Origin: AV40 sp035568175
GTDB taxonomy: Bacteria > Verrucomicrobiota > Verrucomicrobiia > Chthoniobacterales > UBA10450
Assembly: GCA_035568175.1 (NCBI GenBank)
Contig: DATMON010000019.1
Span: forward strand, 10,346 to 74,345
Length of the DNA stretch: 64,000 bases
Direction of reading: 5' to 3'
Made by a program: the position numbers and the translations under genes. The notes under the pieces are model-generated. The model worked only from the letters and a program-made list of their open reading frames with translations, searched no databases and was not told the DNA's origin. How positions within the stretch are numbered: the first letter of the stretch is position 1; every line of letters begins with the position of its first letter. This document shows positions 1-7,587 of this stretch, in pieces.

Positions 1-770
1 GTTTGCTTGGCCATTTGTGCGAATGCCGGGGACTTGAAGTTGGCGGCGACCAATACCGCGTTGTCAGTCTGTGGGACGTCAAACATTCCCAGTTGCGGAA
101 ACACCTGACGCATTGAGCGAATGTCGGAGGCAAAAAGGGAGCTGTTCGTATGCACGTTGGCGACGAAAAGGCCTTCCGCGGTCAAATGTGTTTGGACGAG
201 TTTGTAGAACTCAACTGTCTTCAAATGCGGAGGCACAAAGCCGCCGCGAAAGGCGTCGAGAATAATCCAATCGTAAACCGTCTTCGAGTGCCGCAAGAAC
301 ATGCGACCATCGAGGACGTCGACCTTGTCGCGATCGGATGGCTTCAGGCCGAGATATTTTTGCGCTAAGGCCAAAACCTGCGGATCAAGTTCGACCGTTT
401 CCAAAGTTGCGCCCGGAAACGCTTTTTCAAAAAATTGGTTAAATCCTCCTCCGCCCAATCCGATCATGAGCGCGCTTTTTGGCTGGGGATGAAAGATCGC
501 GCTGGCCGCGATGGATGCTGTGTAGGGAACGATCAGTCGGGTCGGATTGGTGAGATCAACCGCCGATTCGCGATAGAGTTTGCTGCGCCAAAAGCTGCGC
601 ATCTCCACGATCGATCCGGCCTGCTCGATCGTGATGTGATTGTACGGTGTCTCGAACGACAACGAACTTACCTGTCCAAGACAGGACTCGCTGGACGCGG
701 AGAGGATTGCGAGGGCTGCGAATACAAGACGAACCACAGCAAGAATTGGATCGCGGCTGAGGAAATCCAC
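1..770 (-). CDS. Spermidine synthase-like methyltransferase domain protein (C-terminus beyond window)
   Basis: I translated this frame from the reverse strand; it is open from a GTG at 770 to the window edge. The N-terminus is a hydrophobic signal-like segment (AVVRLVFAALAIL) followed by a small-residue stretch ending in SCLGQ. A class I AdoMet-binding fold follows, with GLGGGGF and, at the end of the next strand, VELDP, as in spermidine/polyamine synthase-like proteins. It overlaps the upstream membrane gene by about 100 nt in another frame, so the two halves of what is often one fused MFS/spermidine-synthase protein are separate here. The GTG start is a guess with no clear ribosome site; a frameshift splitting one gene is the alternative. 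The exact substrate is unknown. Confidence 0.7.
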   Translation of the reverse strand, partial: MDFLSRDPILAVVRLVFAALAILSASSESCLGQVSSLSFETPYNHITIEQAGSIVEMRSFWRSKLYRESAVDLTNPTRLIVPYTASIAASAIFHPQPKSALMIGLGGGGFNQFFEKAFPGATLETVELDPQVLALAQKYLGLKPSDRDKVDVLDGRMFLRHSKTVYDWIILDAFRGGFVPPHLKTVEFYKLVQTHLTAEGLFVANVHTNSSLFASDIRSMRQVFPQLGMFDVPQTDNAVLVAANFKSPAFAQMAKQ

Positions 771-1369
771 CAGACGTGAAGCAGCGCGTGCGTCCCGAAT
801 CTCGGGATCAACAAAAAAGCCGCGGCCAGCACTCCAATAATGTTTCCAAGAGTCGACGTTCCATTGAGCAACCCAGCCGAGCGTCCCGCGGATTTTTCCT
901 GGCGATCGTAATAGGCGATGCACAACGGAGTTATACTCGACAAACTCATCACCGGAACAAAATAGAGCAGGACGCACGTCGTGATCAGCTTTGTCGGAAG
1001 ATTCTCAATGCGAAGGTCGAGCCAATCGCTGACCGTGAAGGACGCGAGGCTATTGAAAAGAAGCGATCCGGAACACGTAACCATTAAGACCGCCACAATT
1101 TTGCGCTGGCTGGATACCGATTTGCCACTGACCGCAGCCCCGATGAATGATCCGGCGCTAAACGCCGCCAGAAAAGTCGTGATCAAACTTGCCCAGACGA
1201 AAATGGAGCTTCCGAAAAACGGCGCCAGGACGCGCGAGGCCACCAGCTGAAGCCCCATGCTCAGCATGCCGAGGCAAAACACCAATAAGAATAACAATGC
1301 CGACATTAGATCGCGATACGTGCCAGTAGACCGTTGAATGAGAATATAGGAAATCGATCCGATGAACAA
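668..1369 (-). CDS. Multi-pass membrane half of a spermidine synthase-like (MFS-fused type) protein
   Basis: The product has 233 residues and about six or seven hydrophobic segments. It resembles the N-terminal transmembrane part of fused MFS/spermidine synthase proteins: an early MGLQLVASRVLAPFFGSS stretch, FVWASLITTFLAAFSAGSFIGA, and later TLGNIIGVLAAAFLLIPRFG. The ORF ends with a polar Ser/Pro-rich tail and a stop at 668-670. The methyltransferase domain continues in another frame starting before that stop. The ATG at 1369 gives a plausible N-terminus. Function (polyamine-like transfer, or membrane anchoring of the methyltransferase) is inferred from the family only. Confidence 0.75.
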   Translation of the reverse strand: MFIGSISYILIQRSTGTYRDLMSALLFLLVFCLGMLSMGLQLVASRVLAPFFGSSIFVWASLITTFLAAFSAGSFIGAAVSGKSVSSQRKIVAVLMVTCSGSLLFNSLASFTVSDWLDLRIENLPTKLITTCVLLYFVPVMSLSSITPLCIAYYDRQEKSAGRSAGLLNGTSTLGNIIGVLAAAFLLIPRFGTHALLHVWWISSAAIQFLLWFVLYSQPSQSSPRPASPVLDR

Positions 1370-1494
1370 CGAATTGGAGCAGCGTGAAGGAACTCTTTAA
1401 AATTCCTGCGTTCCTGCTTTACGCTCCCGCTAGTTCATCCATGTTGTTCCCTGGTTTGTGGTATTGCCGCAGAGCGGCATGATTCCTTAGAAGT

Positions 1495-2322
1495 ATGCCG
1501 AAATCTTTCCGCGTAAGCACAGTGACCATTGGCGGAAAACGGCCCGTGTTTATTCTCGGTCCCTGTGTGATCGAGTCGGAGAAGTTTGTTTGGCAGATGG
1601 CCAGAAGCATCGCTAAAATCTGCACGGCGGAAGATGTCGATCTTGTCTTCAAAGCGTCCTACGACAAAGCGAACCGGACGTCGGTCCGTTCTTTTCGTGG
1701 AATAGGCGCGCGAGAAGGTTGCGAAATTCTCGCGGCGATTGGTCGCGAGCTGAAGATTCCGGTCACGACTGACGTGCATTCGCCGGACGAAGCCAAGCTT
1801 GCCGGCGGCGTGATCGACTTGTTGCAGATTCCGGCGTTTCTTTGTCGCCAGACCGATTTGTTAAAGGCCGCGGCTGAAACGGGACGTGCGGTCAACGTGA
1901 AGAAGGGCCAATTTCTTGCGCCGTGGGATGTGAAAAATATTGCTGAGAAATTGACGGCGTTTGGTTGCAAGAAATTTTGCTTCACCGAACGCGGCACGAC
2001 ATTCGGCTATAACAACCTGGTCGCGGACATGCGCTCGCTTTACTGGATGCGCGAAGAAGGTTATCCGGTCATCTTTGACGCGACCCATTCGGTCCAACGG
2101 CCGGGCGGTGGAGGCGACAAAACTTCCGGCGATAGCGCGCTCGCGCCGGTGCTCGCGCGGGCCGCGCTCGCGGCGGGTTGCGACGGTATCTTTATGGAAG
2201 TGCACGAGAATCCGGCGCGCGCCCGGTCGGATGCCGCCAACCAAATTCCGCTAAAGGATTTGCCGAACCACCTGCGCATGTTAAAAGCTATTCATGCTGC
2301 CGTTTCAGGTAGGGGCGATTGA
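1495..2322 (+). CDS. kdsA: 3-deoxy-8-phosphooctulonate synthase (KDO-8-phosphate synthase)
   Basis: KdsA condenses phosphoenolpyruvate with arabinose-5-phosphate to KDO-8-phosphate in the cytoplasm, the committed step towards the KDO of LPS. The 275 residues cover the whole family length. Visible signatures are FILGPCVIES near the N-terminus, FKASYDKANRTS, TDVHSPDEA, LQIPAFLCRQTDLL, KKGQFLAPWD, ERGTTFGYNNLV, FDATHSVQRPGG and FMEVHENP. It begins an lptC-lptA-lptB cluster, so KDO synthesis and LPS transport are co-located. The last residues (Arg-Gly-Asp) and the stop codon lie in a dispersed palindromic repeat, so the native C-terminus may have been altered by its insertion. Confidence 0.96.
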   Translation: MPKSFRVSTVTIGGKRPVFILGPCVIESEKFVWQMARSIAKICTAEDVDLVFKASYDKANRTSVRSFRGIGAREGCEILAAIGRELKIPVTTDVHSPDEAKLAGGVIDLLQIPAFLCRQTDLLKAAAETGRAVNVKKGQFLAPWDVKNIAEKLTAFGCKKFCFTERGTTFGYNNLVADMRSLYWMREEGYPVIFDATHSVQRPGGGGDKTSGDSALAPVLARAALAAGCDGIFMEVHENPARARSDAANQIPLKDLPNHLRMLKAIHAAVSGRGD

Positions 2323-2920
2323 CCCCAATCGCCCGGGCACGGCGAATGGGGCGTGGCGGAAGCGGGCGGTTCGGGTGAACGGCTCCTACCTCGGCTTCGC
2401 GGGTTGCTTATTGTCGATCCTGTTTTTGCTCATTCTGCTCACGCTCGAACCGGCGCTCGCGGGCAAGCCGAAGCCCAAGAAAAACAAAGAAATTCCGACT
2501 GCGACGCCGAGCGCTTCGGGCGGTGAACAGAGTTTAACCAATATCCCGCTGCCGATCGGTCACGAGGCCAAAGGTCTCACTCTTCCGGATTTTGATTTGG
2601 AAGGTCATTTGCGGGGGCGGTTTGAAGCCGAATCTGCGAAACGGCTCGATGAAGAGCACATCGGCTTTCACTCTTTGAAGATCATTACTTACACTCCGGA
2701 GAATAAACCCGATCTCACCGTCGAATTGAGTGAAGCGGTCCTTAATTTGAAAACGCGAATCCTCAGTTCAAAGGAGCGCGCACTCATCAAACGCGCGGAT
2801 TTCGATATCGCCGGCGACTCGGTGGAATTCGACACCAACACCCATACTGGCAAACTGGTTGGCAACGTGAAGATGGTGCTCACGAGCCAATCCCAATTGT
2901 TAGGCAATCAAAACGAGTGA
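2294..2920 (+). CDS. lptC: LptC-like LPS export periplasmic/bitopic protein
   Basis: LptC is the inner-membrane-anchored periplasmic partner that passes LPS from LptB2FG to LptA. The product (208 residues from this start) has a basic stretch (WRKRAVR), one hydrophobic segment (GCLLSILFLLILLTL) and a periplasmic part with the beta-jellyroll-like pattern of the LptC/LptA fold (LTLPDFDLEG, TVELSEAVLNLKTR, FDTNTHTGKLVGNVKM). It lies between kdsA and an LptA-like gene and ends in a GTGA overlap with the next gene. The start is uncertain: ATG 2294 overlaps kdsA by 29 nt and reads through a dispersed repeat, while GTG 2375 inside that repeat gives 181 residues but loses most of the basic residues before the membrane segment. 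The assignment rests on fold pattern and context more than sequence identity. Confidence 0.75.
   Translation: MLPFQVGAIDPNRPGTANGAWRKRAVRVNGSYLGFAGCLLSILFLLILLTLEPALAGKPKPKKNKEIPTATPSASGGEQSLTNIPLPIGHEAKGLTLPDFDLEGHLRGRFEAESAKRLDEEHIGFHSLKIITYTPENKPDLTVELSEAVLNLKTRILSSKERALIKRADFDIAGDSVEFDTNTHTGKLVGNVKMVLTSQSQLLGNQNE
2308..2391. repeat. Dispersed palindromic repeat, family B (kdsA/lptC junction)
   Basis: The left part (GGTAGGGGCGATTGACC then CAATCGCCCG) and the right part (GGGCGGTTCGG then GTGAACGG and CTCCTACC) match the two arms of the copy at 10667-10720, but with about 25 extra bases between them here. Each arm is itself an inverted repeat, and the outer ends pair with one another. The left arm supplies the kdsA stop codon; the right arm encodes residues just before the LptC membrane segment. 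Confidence 0.8.
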
Positions 2921-3585
2921 GCAGGTTCGGCGTAATTGTCTTCGTTACTTTCTGTCTGTTGACCGCTTCGTTGCTGGGACAATCGGCGAATACACCCAGC
3001 CCATCGCCGGCTGCGAAGTTGAAAAAAGAAAAACAATCGACGGACAAAACCGGCCCCGTGCTCGGCGGGATTAAGGGCGCGCCAACGAACGGCCCCGTTA
3101 CGACCGAAATTTATGCGGATGACGCCTTCTTTGATTCCAACAAGAACATCGGCATTTTCAGCGGCCACGTGAAGGTGACCGATCCGCGCTTTACTTTGCA
3201 GTCCGAAAAATTGACCGTCTACATCACGAAAGGTCAAAATCAGGGACTGGAAAAAGCGATCGCAGAGGGAAATGTGGCGGTGGTGCGGGATCGACCGGAC
3301 CCGAACGGCGGCCCGCCCACGCGCGCGGTCGGGCGGTCTGACCAGGCGACTTATATTGCCGCAACCGGTAATGTCGAGCTGCGTGGATCACCGCGAGTGC
3401 AGGAAGGCGTGAACACACACATCTCCACAAGCCCGGACACGGTCATGGTAGTAAATCAAAACGGACAACTGACCACGCACGGCCCGAGCCGCACTGAGAT
3501 TCGTCAAGAACCGAAAACCGATGATGACGAAAAGAAAAATGAAACCAAACCGTCGCCATCGCCGAAACCATCCGGCACATCATGA
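2917..3585 (+). CDS. lptA: LptA/OstA-like periplasmic LPS transport protein
   Basis: LptA forms the periplasmic bridge that carries LPS from LptC to LptD. This 222-residue protein has a signal peptide (VIVFVTFCLLTASLLGQ), a Ser/Pro/Lys-rich linker, and an OstA-type core with the pattern 'tEIYADDAFFDSNKNIGIFSGHVKVTD', 'LQSEKLTVYI', 'EKAIAEGNVAVV', then 'ATYIAATGNVELRG' (shown in pieces). The tail is Pro/Ser/Lys-rich and probably disordered. GTG at 2917 overlaps the previous stop (GTGA), and the stop overlaps the lptB start (ATGA), indicating translational coupling. It is longer than E. coli LptA because of both low-complexity ends. Confidence 0.83.
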   Translation: MSRFGVIVFVTFCLLTASLLGQSANTPSPSPAAKLKKEKQSTDKTGPVLGGIKGAPTNGPVTTEIYADDAFFDSNKNIGIFSGHVKVTDPRFTLQSEKLTVYITKGQNQGLEKAIAEGNVAVVRDRPDPNGGPPTRAVGRSDQATYIAATGNVELRGSPRVQEGVNTHISTSPDTVMVVNQNGQLTTHGPSRTEIRQEPKTDDDEKKNETKPSPSPKPSGTS

Positions 3586-4367
3586 TCGGCCAGACTGCAT
3601 CCCATCCCGCGTCGCAAGTCGCTCCGCCGCCCGAAGCGAAGGCCGCCAATGTCCTCGCCACTGATCAGCTCGTAAAAATTTATGGCGGCCGCTCGGTCGT
3701 TGACGGAGTGAACATCAACGCGCGCGCGGGCGAAATCGTCGGTTTGCTCGGACCAAACGGCGCCGGCAAGACCACGACTTTTTACATGATCGTAGGGCTC
3801 GTCAGGCCAAATAGCGGTTGCGTCATCTTTTCCGGGACCGACGTGACTAATTATCCGATGTATAAGCGCGCCCGTCTCGGGATGGGTTACTTGCCGCAGG
3901 AAGAATCGATTTTCCGTAAGATGACGGTCGAACAAAACATCATGGCGATTCTGGAAACATTGCCGATCAGCAAAGCTGAGCGAAAGAACCGCTGCGAACA
4001 GTTGCTCCACCAGTTTGGCATCGAACGGGTCGCGAAAAATCAGGCCCTGACGTTGAGTGGCGGCGAAAAACGCAGGCTCACGATTGCCCGCTCGCTCGTT
4101 ACCAAACCGAAATTGCTCATGCTCGACGAACCGTTCAGCGGTGTCGATCCGATCGCGGTTTACGACGTGCAACAGATCATCGTCAACCTGCGCAAGCTTG
4201 GTCTCGCCATTTTGATTACCGATCACAACGTTCGCGAGACGTTATCGATCGTGGACCGCGCCTATCTGATTTTCGAAGGCCGGGTCGAGAGCGAGGGCAC
4301 AAAGGATTTTCTCATCAACGATCCGATCAGCCGGCAGCTTTATCTCGGCGAACGTTTCAGGATGTAA
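3582..4367 (+). CDS. lptB: LPS export ABC transporter ATP-binding protein LptB
   Basis: LptB is the cytoplasmic ATPase that powers LPS extraction by LptB2FG. The 261 residues contain Walker A GPNGAGKTT (about residues 57-65), a Q-loop in GYLPQEESIFRKMTVEQN, the signature LSGGEKRR (about 158), Walker B LLMLDEPFSGVDPIAV and the switch histidine in ITDHNVRETL. This last block is characteristic of LptB. A roughly 25-residue Ala/Pro-rich extension precedes the usual start. It is translationally coupled to lptA by an ATGA overlap. lptF and lptG are not in the window. Confidence 0.95.
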   Translation: MIGQTASHPASQVAPPPEAKAANVLATDQLVKIYGGRSVVDGVNINARAGEIVGLLGPNGAGKTTTFYMIVGLVRPNSGCVIFSGTDVTNYPMYKRARLGMGYLPQEESIFRKMTVEQNIMAILETLPISKAERKNRCEQLLHQFGIERVAKNQALTLSGGEKRRLTIARSLVTKPKLLMLDEPFSGVDPIAVYDVQQIIVNLRKLGLAILITDHNVRETLSIVDRAYLIFEGRVESEGTKDFLINDPISRQLYLGERFRM

Positions 4368-4368
4368 G

Positions 4369-4452
4369 CGGTTCGGCAGCGGCGAGCCTGCCTTACAACG
4401 GCCCGCTGCTGTCATTTTGTAATTGTAGGACAAACGCACCGCTTGCCGATCT
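4369..4452. repeat. Dispersed palindromic repeat, family D, after lptB
   Basis: This stretch begins with GCGGTTCGGCAGCGG and GAGCCTGCCTTACAAC, and later has TGTAGGACAAACGC followed by ACCGCTTGCCGATCTG. It resembles the intergenic element at 38160-38220 (GGGGCAAGCGCTCCGC, TTGCCGACAG, GCGCCTGCCCTACAACC) and a shorter piece near 40645-40672. It is probably a degenerate two-armed copy. No gene lies here. Confidence 0.55.
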
Positions 4453-4467
4453 GCTCCCCGAAAAGGC

Positions 4468-4502
4468 AAAGCCCGCAAAGCGTTAGCGCATCGCGGGCTT
4501 TT
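4468..4502. terminator. Bidirectional intrinsic terminator between lptB and the autotransporter gene
   Basis: AAAGCCCGC at 4468-4476 pairs with GCGGGCTTTT at 4493-4502 around a loop of roughly 16 nt. A T-run follows on the plus strand and an A-run on the other side gives a T-run in the reverse direction. It sits between two convergent genes, as expected for a shared terminator. Confidence 0.8.
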
Positions 4503-4522
4503 GAAGAATCAGCAGTATCTAA

Positions 4523-6826
4523 TTAAAAACTCAGGGCCAAACCGCCGCTGACGCCGTTACTGTCGTAGTTGTCGCGCCCGAAAAGCCCGTCGTAATGGGC
4601 GAAGAGCGCAACCATTGGATTGAACTGGACAGTCAGGCCGGCCGTAACCTGGGCCGCGTCTGCTCCGATCGTCGGACCACGCACAGTAAACAAGTCGTCG
4701 CATCCGAGAAAGAATGCCTTAATCGGATACGCGCGGTCGTTGTATTCATGGAGCCAGGCAACGCGCACTTCAGGCCGGAGCATGATGCCATGATCCGTTT
4801 GGAGGCAGATGGCCAACTTTCCGCCAATCGTGCTGCGCAACGAATCCTCACTTTGGTCCGGGAATTCCAATGGAATGAGCGAGCCTGTTTCGCTGTAGCC
4901 GTTAATGTCCACGTTGGTGTATTGAACGGACGCGATTGGTCCAACGGTCAACGATCCGGGATGATTGGCCGCATTGAAGTTCATTGTCCAATCGTAGCCA
5001 AGGGCGCCCATGGCGTTGACTTCGCTACCGTTGGTTGAGCCGTGGGCTTGGCCCAAAAACGCATCACGCCGATTTTCATAGCTATTCCAGTTACCGCCAC
5101 CAGCTGCCTGAAGATAGAAACCGTGAGTAAAGAAAGTGGCGTATCCACCCGCCGTGCCACCGTCTGCGGTAATTCGGCCGCGACCCACCAAATTGGCCTC
5201 GCTGCCGACGTATCCACCGTAAACGCCAATTGCCAAATTGTGCAGCAACCGGTAATCGACTCCGGCTAGGAAACTGCCATTTGTAATCTTATAACCGTCC
5301 GCGTTGTCGTCCTGATTGTGCACCGTTACATACTGGCCGCTGCCCATCGCGAAAGTCCCCAAGCGATTGTCCGGAGCAGGGGCCGGCGCCGGCGCCACAA
5401 CGTTCTTGCCGACCACGTTCTTGCCTTCCGGGGCAGGATTGATTTCCACGATCGGTCCGCAATCCGGATCAGCATTGGCGCGAATCTGGTCCATCCGACC
5501 TTGCAAATTTCCGCTTTGGACGACGGCCCGCGAGAAACTCATCTCGTACATCGCGGCGAACTCTTCCGGCGCAATCAAATCGTAAACGTGCGGAAGATCG
5601 GCGATGGGCACGAAACCCAGAATACTAAAGGTAGATGCTGGCAGACACATGTCGGCAAAGGCTTGATTGAGGGCCACTGCCACCGCGTTTTGATTGAACG
5701 TGAGCCCGGGGACAGAAGTAAAGGAGCCAAGGCGGAATTGAATATCCACCGTGGTACCCGGGTAGAGAGCAAACGGCTGAATGAGGCCGGGAAAATCACT
5801 CGCTACTGGCGACGAATCAGAAAATGTCCCGGTCACGCCGTTATTTGTAGTAATGATCGTCACCGTATCGCCGATAGCCGGCGTGTAAGTGTCGATCCGA
5901 TGAATGAAAAGAAAGCTATTCGCTCCGAGTGTCACTCCGTTGTTCACCTGCATCAGATCGTTGTTGACCCCGGTGGTAGAACTTCCCAGTTGAATGCGCA
6001 GAGTGCCGCCGTTCTGAACAAAATCGCCCGGGACATTAAACGTTAGCGGCGTTTCGGGAATAGTTTGTAATGTGCCGCCGTTAAGAACGGTTTGATTGGG
6101 TGGGGGCATGAACCCGAAATGAGCCGGAACGCCCAACGAATTGAGGCTGCCGATCTGGAGTATGCCAGCGTTAATGGTCGTTCCTCCGCTGTAGCTGTTG
6201 TCGTTCGGAAAAAACAACGTTCCCGAACCGTTCTTGATAACGCCAGCGGCATTGAAAGTATCGAAAATTCCCTGGTTGTTGGCGGTCAGGGTGGTGTTGA
6301 AGGAACCGGTGAAAGTCAGATCGGCTTGATGCGGGCTGAAACTCTCAAGTTCGATGTCTAGGACACTCAAAAGAATGTTGCCCGACGCGGCATCTATTGT
6401 GCCGGGGACGCCTCCGAACAGGATACCTGCGTTGCCCCCGCTTCCGCCATTGTTCGTGAAATTCAGCGTCTGGAGTTTGGTCGAGTTGTTCTGGATGAGA
6501 TTGAGTCGAGGATTATTAACGTCGAAGAAACCAACGGCATTACCGTTAAGAGTAAATGAAGCGGCGCCGCTATCGAAAAGGATCTGATCGACAGCAAAGT
6601 TCGGGCTAAAGTCGTTGTTCGGCATTGTGCGAATGCTTCCGGCAAAATGCAGAAAGTCATCGGATGTCGGGGGCGCCGTGGGCCCGGTCCAGTTGCCCGG
6701 ATCGGACCAATTGTTAGTCGTGCCTCCGCCGGTCCAGACCTCATCATTTTGGAAGGCGTGCAGTGGCGGGGTGAAAACAAGGAGCGTGACGAATGTAAAT
6801 GCAGCGAAGGTTAGGCGAGTTTTCAT
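4523..6826 (-). CDS. Autotransporter (type Va) outer-membrane protein with beta-strand repeat passenger
   Basis: The product has 767 residues. A Sec signal peptide (MKTRLTFAAFTFV... ending LHA, about 24 residues) precedes a Gly/Asn/Thr-rich passenger. The passenger has an autotransporter-associated repeat motif near residues 198-222 (GSGTLFFPNDNSYSGGTTIN) that predicts a beta-helix. The region around 480-500 is Ala/Pro-rich (VAPAPAPAPDNR) and looks like the linker. The last 265 or so residues alternate as in a translocator beta-barrel (GSFLAGVDYRLLHNLAIG, GGYATFFTHGFYLQAAGGG, VTAGLTVQFNPMVALFAHYDG) and end in phenylalanine, as outer-membrane barrels do. No catalytic motif is visible in the passenger, so its role (adhesion, surface display) is unknown. 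It is transcribed alone, from an AT-rich upstream region. Confidence 0.88.
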   Translation of the reverse strand: MKTRLTFAAFTFVTLLVFTPPLHAFQNDEVWTGGGTTNNWSDPGNWTGPTAPPTSDDFLHFAGSIRTMPNNDFSPNFAVDQILFDSGAASFTLNGNAVGFFDVNNPRLNLIQNNSTKLQTLNFTNNGGSGGNAGILFGGVPGTIDAASGNILLSVLDIELESFSPHQADLTFTGSFNTTLTANNQGIFDTFNAAGVIKNGSGTLFFPNDNSYSGGTTINAGILQIGSLNSLGVPAHFGFMPPPNQTVLNGGTLQTIPETPLTFNVPGDFVQNGGTLRIQLGSSTTGVNNDLMQVNNGVTLGANSFLFIHRIDTYTPAIGDTVTIITTNNGVTGTFSDSSPVASDFPGLIQPFALYPGTTVDIQFRLGSFTSVPGLTFNQNAVAVALNQAFADMCLPASTFSILGFVPIADLPHVYDLIAPEEFAAMYEMSFSRAVVQSGNLQGRMDQIRANADPDCGPIVEINPAPEGKNVVGKNVVAPAPAPAPDNRLGTFAMGSGQYVTVHNQDDNADGYKITNGSFLAGVDYRLLHNLAIGVYGGYVGSEANLVGRGRITADGGTAGGYATFFTHGFYLQAAGGGNWNSYENRRDAFLGQAHGSTNGSEVNAMGALGYDWTMNFNAANHPGSLTVGPIASVQYTNVDINGYSETGSLIPLEFPDQSEDSLRSTIGGKLAICLQTDHGIMLRPEVRVAWLHEYNDRAYPIKAFFLGCDDLFTVRGPTIGADAAQVTAGLTVQFNPMVALFAHYDGLFGRDNYDSNGVSGGLALSF

Positions 6827-6966
6827 ATTTCTTGTTCTGGTTGTTCCCTAAATTATCAGGTTAAGCGGCCGGATTGTTAGGCAATTTGCCGGGGAGGATC
6901 AAATCAAATAAATCCTGATTACATTAATAAATTCTGGAAGGATTAGAATTAGCGGATTTCCGTGCA

Positions 6967-7443
6967 CTAACTTGCCAGTTCGGCGTCTTTCTCCCACCGC
7001 CAGACTGGAAGATTATTTTCAGGGTCGAGCATCCCGCCGGTCTTCTTGAAGCCGCATTTTTCCAGGACGCGACTGGAAGCGTTGGTTTGCATCAGCGTGT
7101 GGGCGCGAATCGTTCGGACACGAGGATCGCGCGATGCAAAGTCCACCAGGGCTTGCGCGGCTTCGCTGGCGTAACCTTTTCCCTGATAACTTGGCGCGAT
7201 GCCGTAGCCGACCTCAACAACTCCGTCGGAATCGGGTGGCGCGGCGAATCCGCACATTCCGATCATGACGATGTCGATCTTGTGCACGATCGCAAAGCCG
7301 ATTTTCCACGGGTCGGGTTCAGTCGCGGTCTGAAGTCGCGCGAAAAACTGGGGCGCAGCGGAGAGAAGAAAATCGCGCACATCTTCGGCGATGCGCATGC
7401 CGGAGAGTTTTTCGTATTCCTCCGGGCTCGTTAGCAGAGCCAA
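6967..7443 (-). CDS. GNAT-family N-acetyltransferase (RimJ/RimL type), start uncertain
   Basis: The 158 residues from ATG 7443 contain the GNAT acetyl-CoA site (VEVGYGIAPSYQGKGYASEA, Q/RxxGxG/A type) and the family's C-terminal block (TNASSRVLEKCGFKKTGG). RimJ/RimL-type proteins usually open with a 'TxRLxLxPx' strand. That strand is present in the same frame upstream of the ATG (IKIETQRLALTPHNPKHLL, about 7444-7497), but no ATG, GTG or TTG precedes it. Either translation starts at a rare codon (ATT at 7495-7500), or a palindromic repeat ending at 7503 displaced the original start. The substrate (ribosomal protein, antibiotic or small molecule) cannot be told. Confidence 0.82.
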   Translation of the reverse strand: MALLTSPEEYEKLSGMRIAEDVRDFLLSAAPQFFARLQTATEPDPWKIGFAIVHKIDIVMIGMCGFAAPPDSDGVVEVGYGIAPSYQGKGYASEAAQALVDFASRDPRVRTIRAHTLMQTNASSRVLEKCGFKKTGGMLDPENNLPVWRWEKDAELAS

Positions 7444-7502
7444 AAGATGCTTTGGATTGTGTGGAGTGAGTGCGAGACGTTGGGTTTCGATCTTAATAAT
7501 AA

Positions 7503-7529
7503 AAGATTTCTGACTTCGTCCGAAATGAC
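7503..7529 (-). repeat. 31-nt hairpin repeat, family A, truncated copy
   Basis: Read on the reverse strand this is GTCA-TTTC, an 11-nt loop (GGACGAAGTCA), GAAA, then TCTT, after which the match stops. The stem TTTC/GAAA differs in sequence from the other family copies but pairs perfectly. It lies directly upstream of the acetyltransferase reading frame. Confidence 0.7.
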
Positions 7530-7587
7530 AAGAATGCAGTGGGAATTGGAAATCGCGCGGCTTCCGCGTTAGAAGTTAGGCCGTTCC

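Noticed and set aside
1861..2244. Reverse-strand open frames within kdsA and neighbouring genes
   Set aside because: They are opposite strongly supported coding sequence, with codon use explained by the sense gene.
5318..6046. Plus-strand open frames opposite the autotransporter
   Set aside because: They are shadows of the low-complexity Gly/Asn/Thr-rich gene on the other strand.
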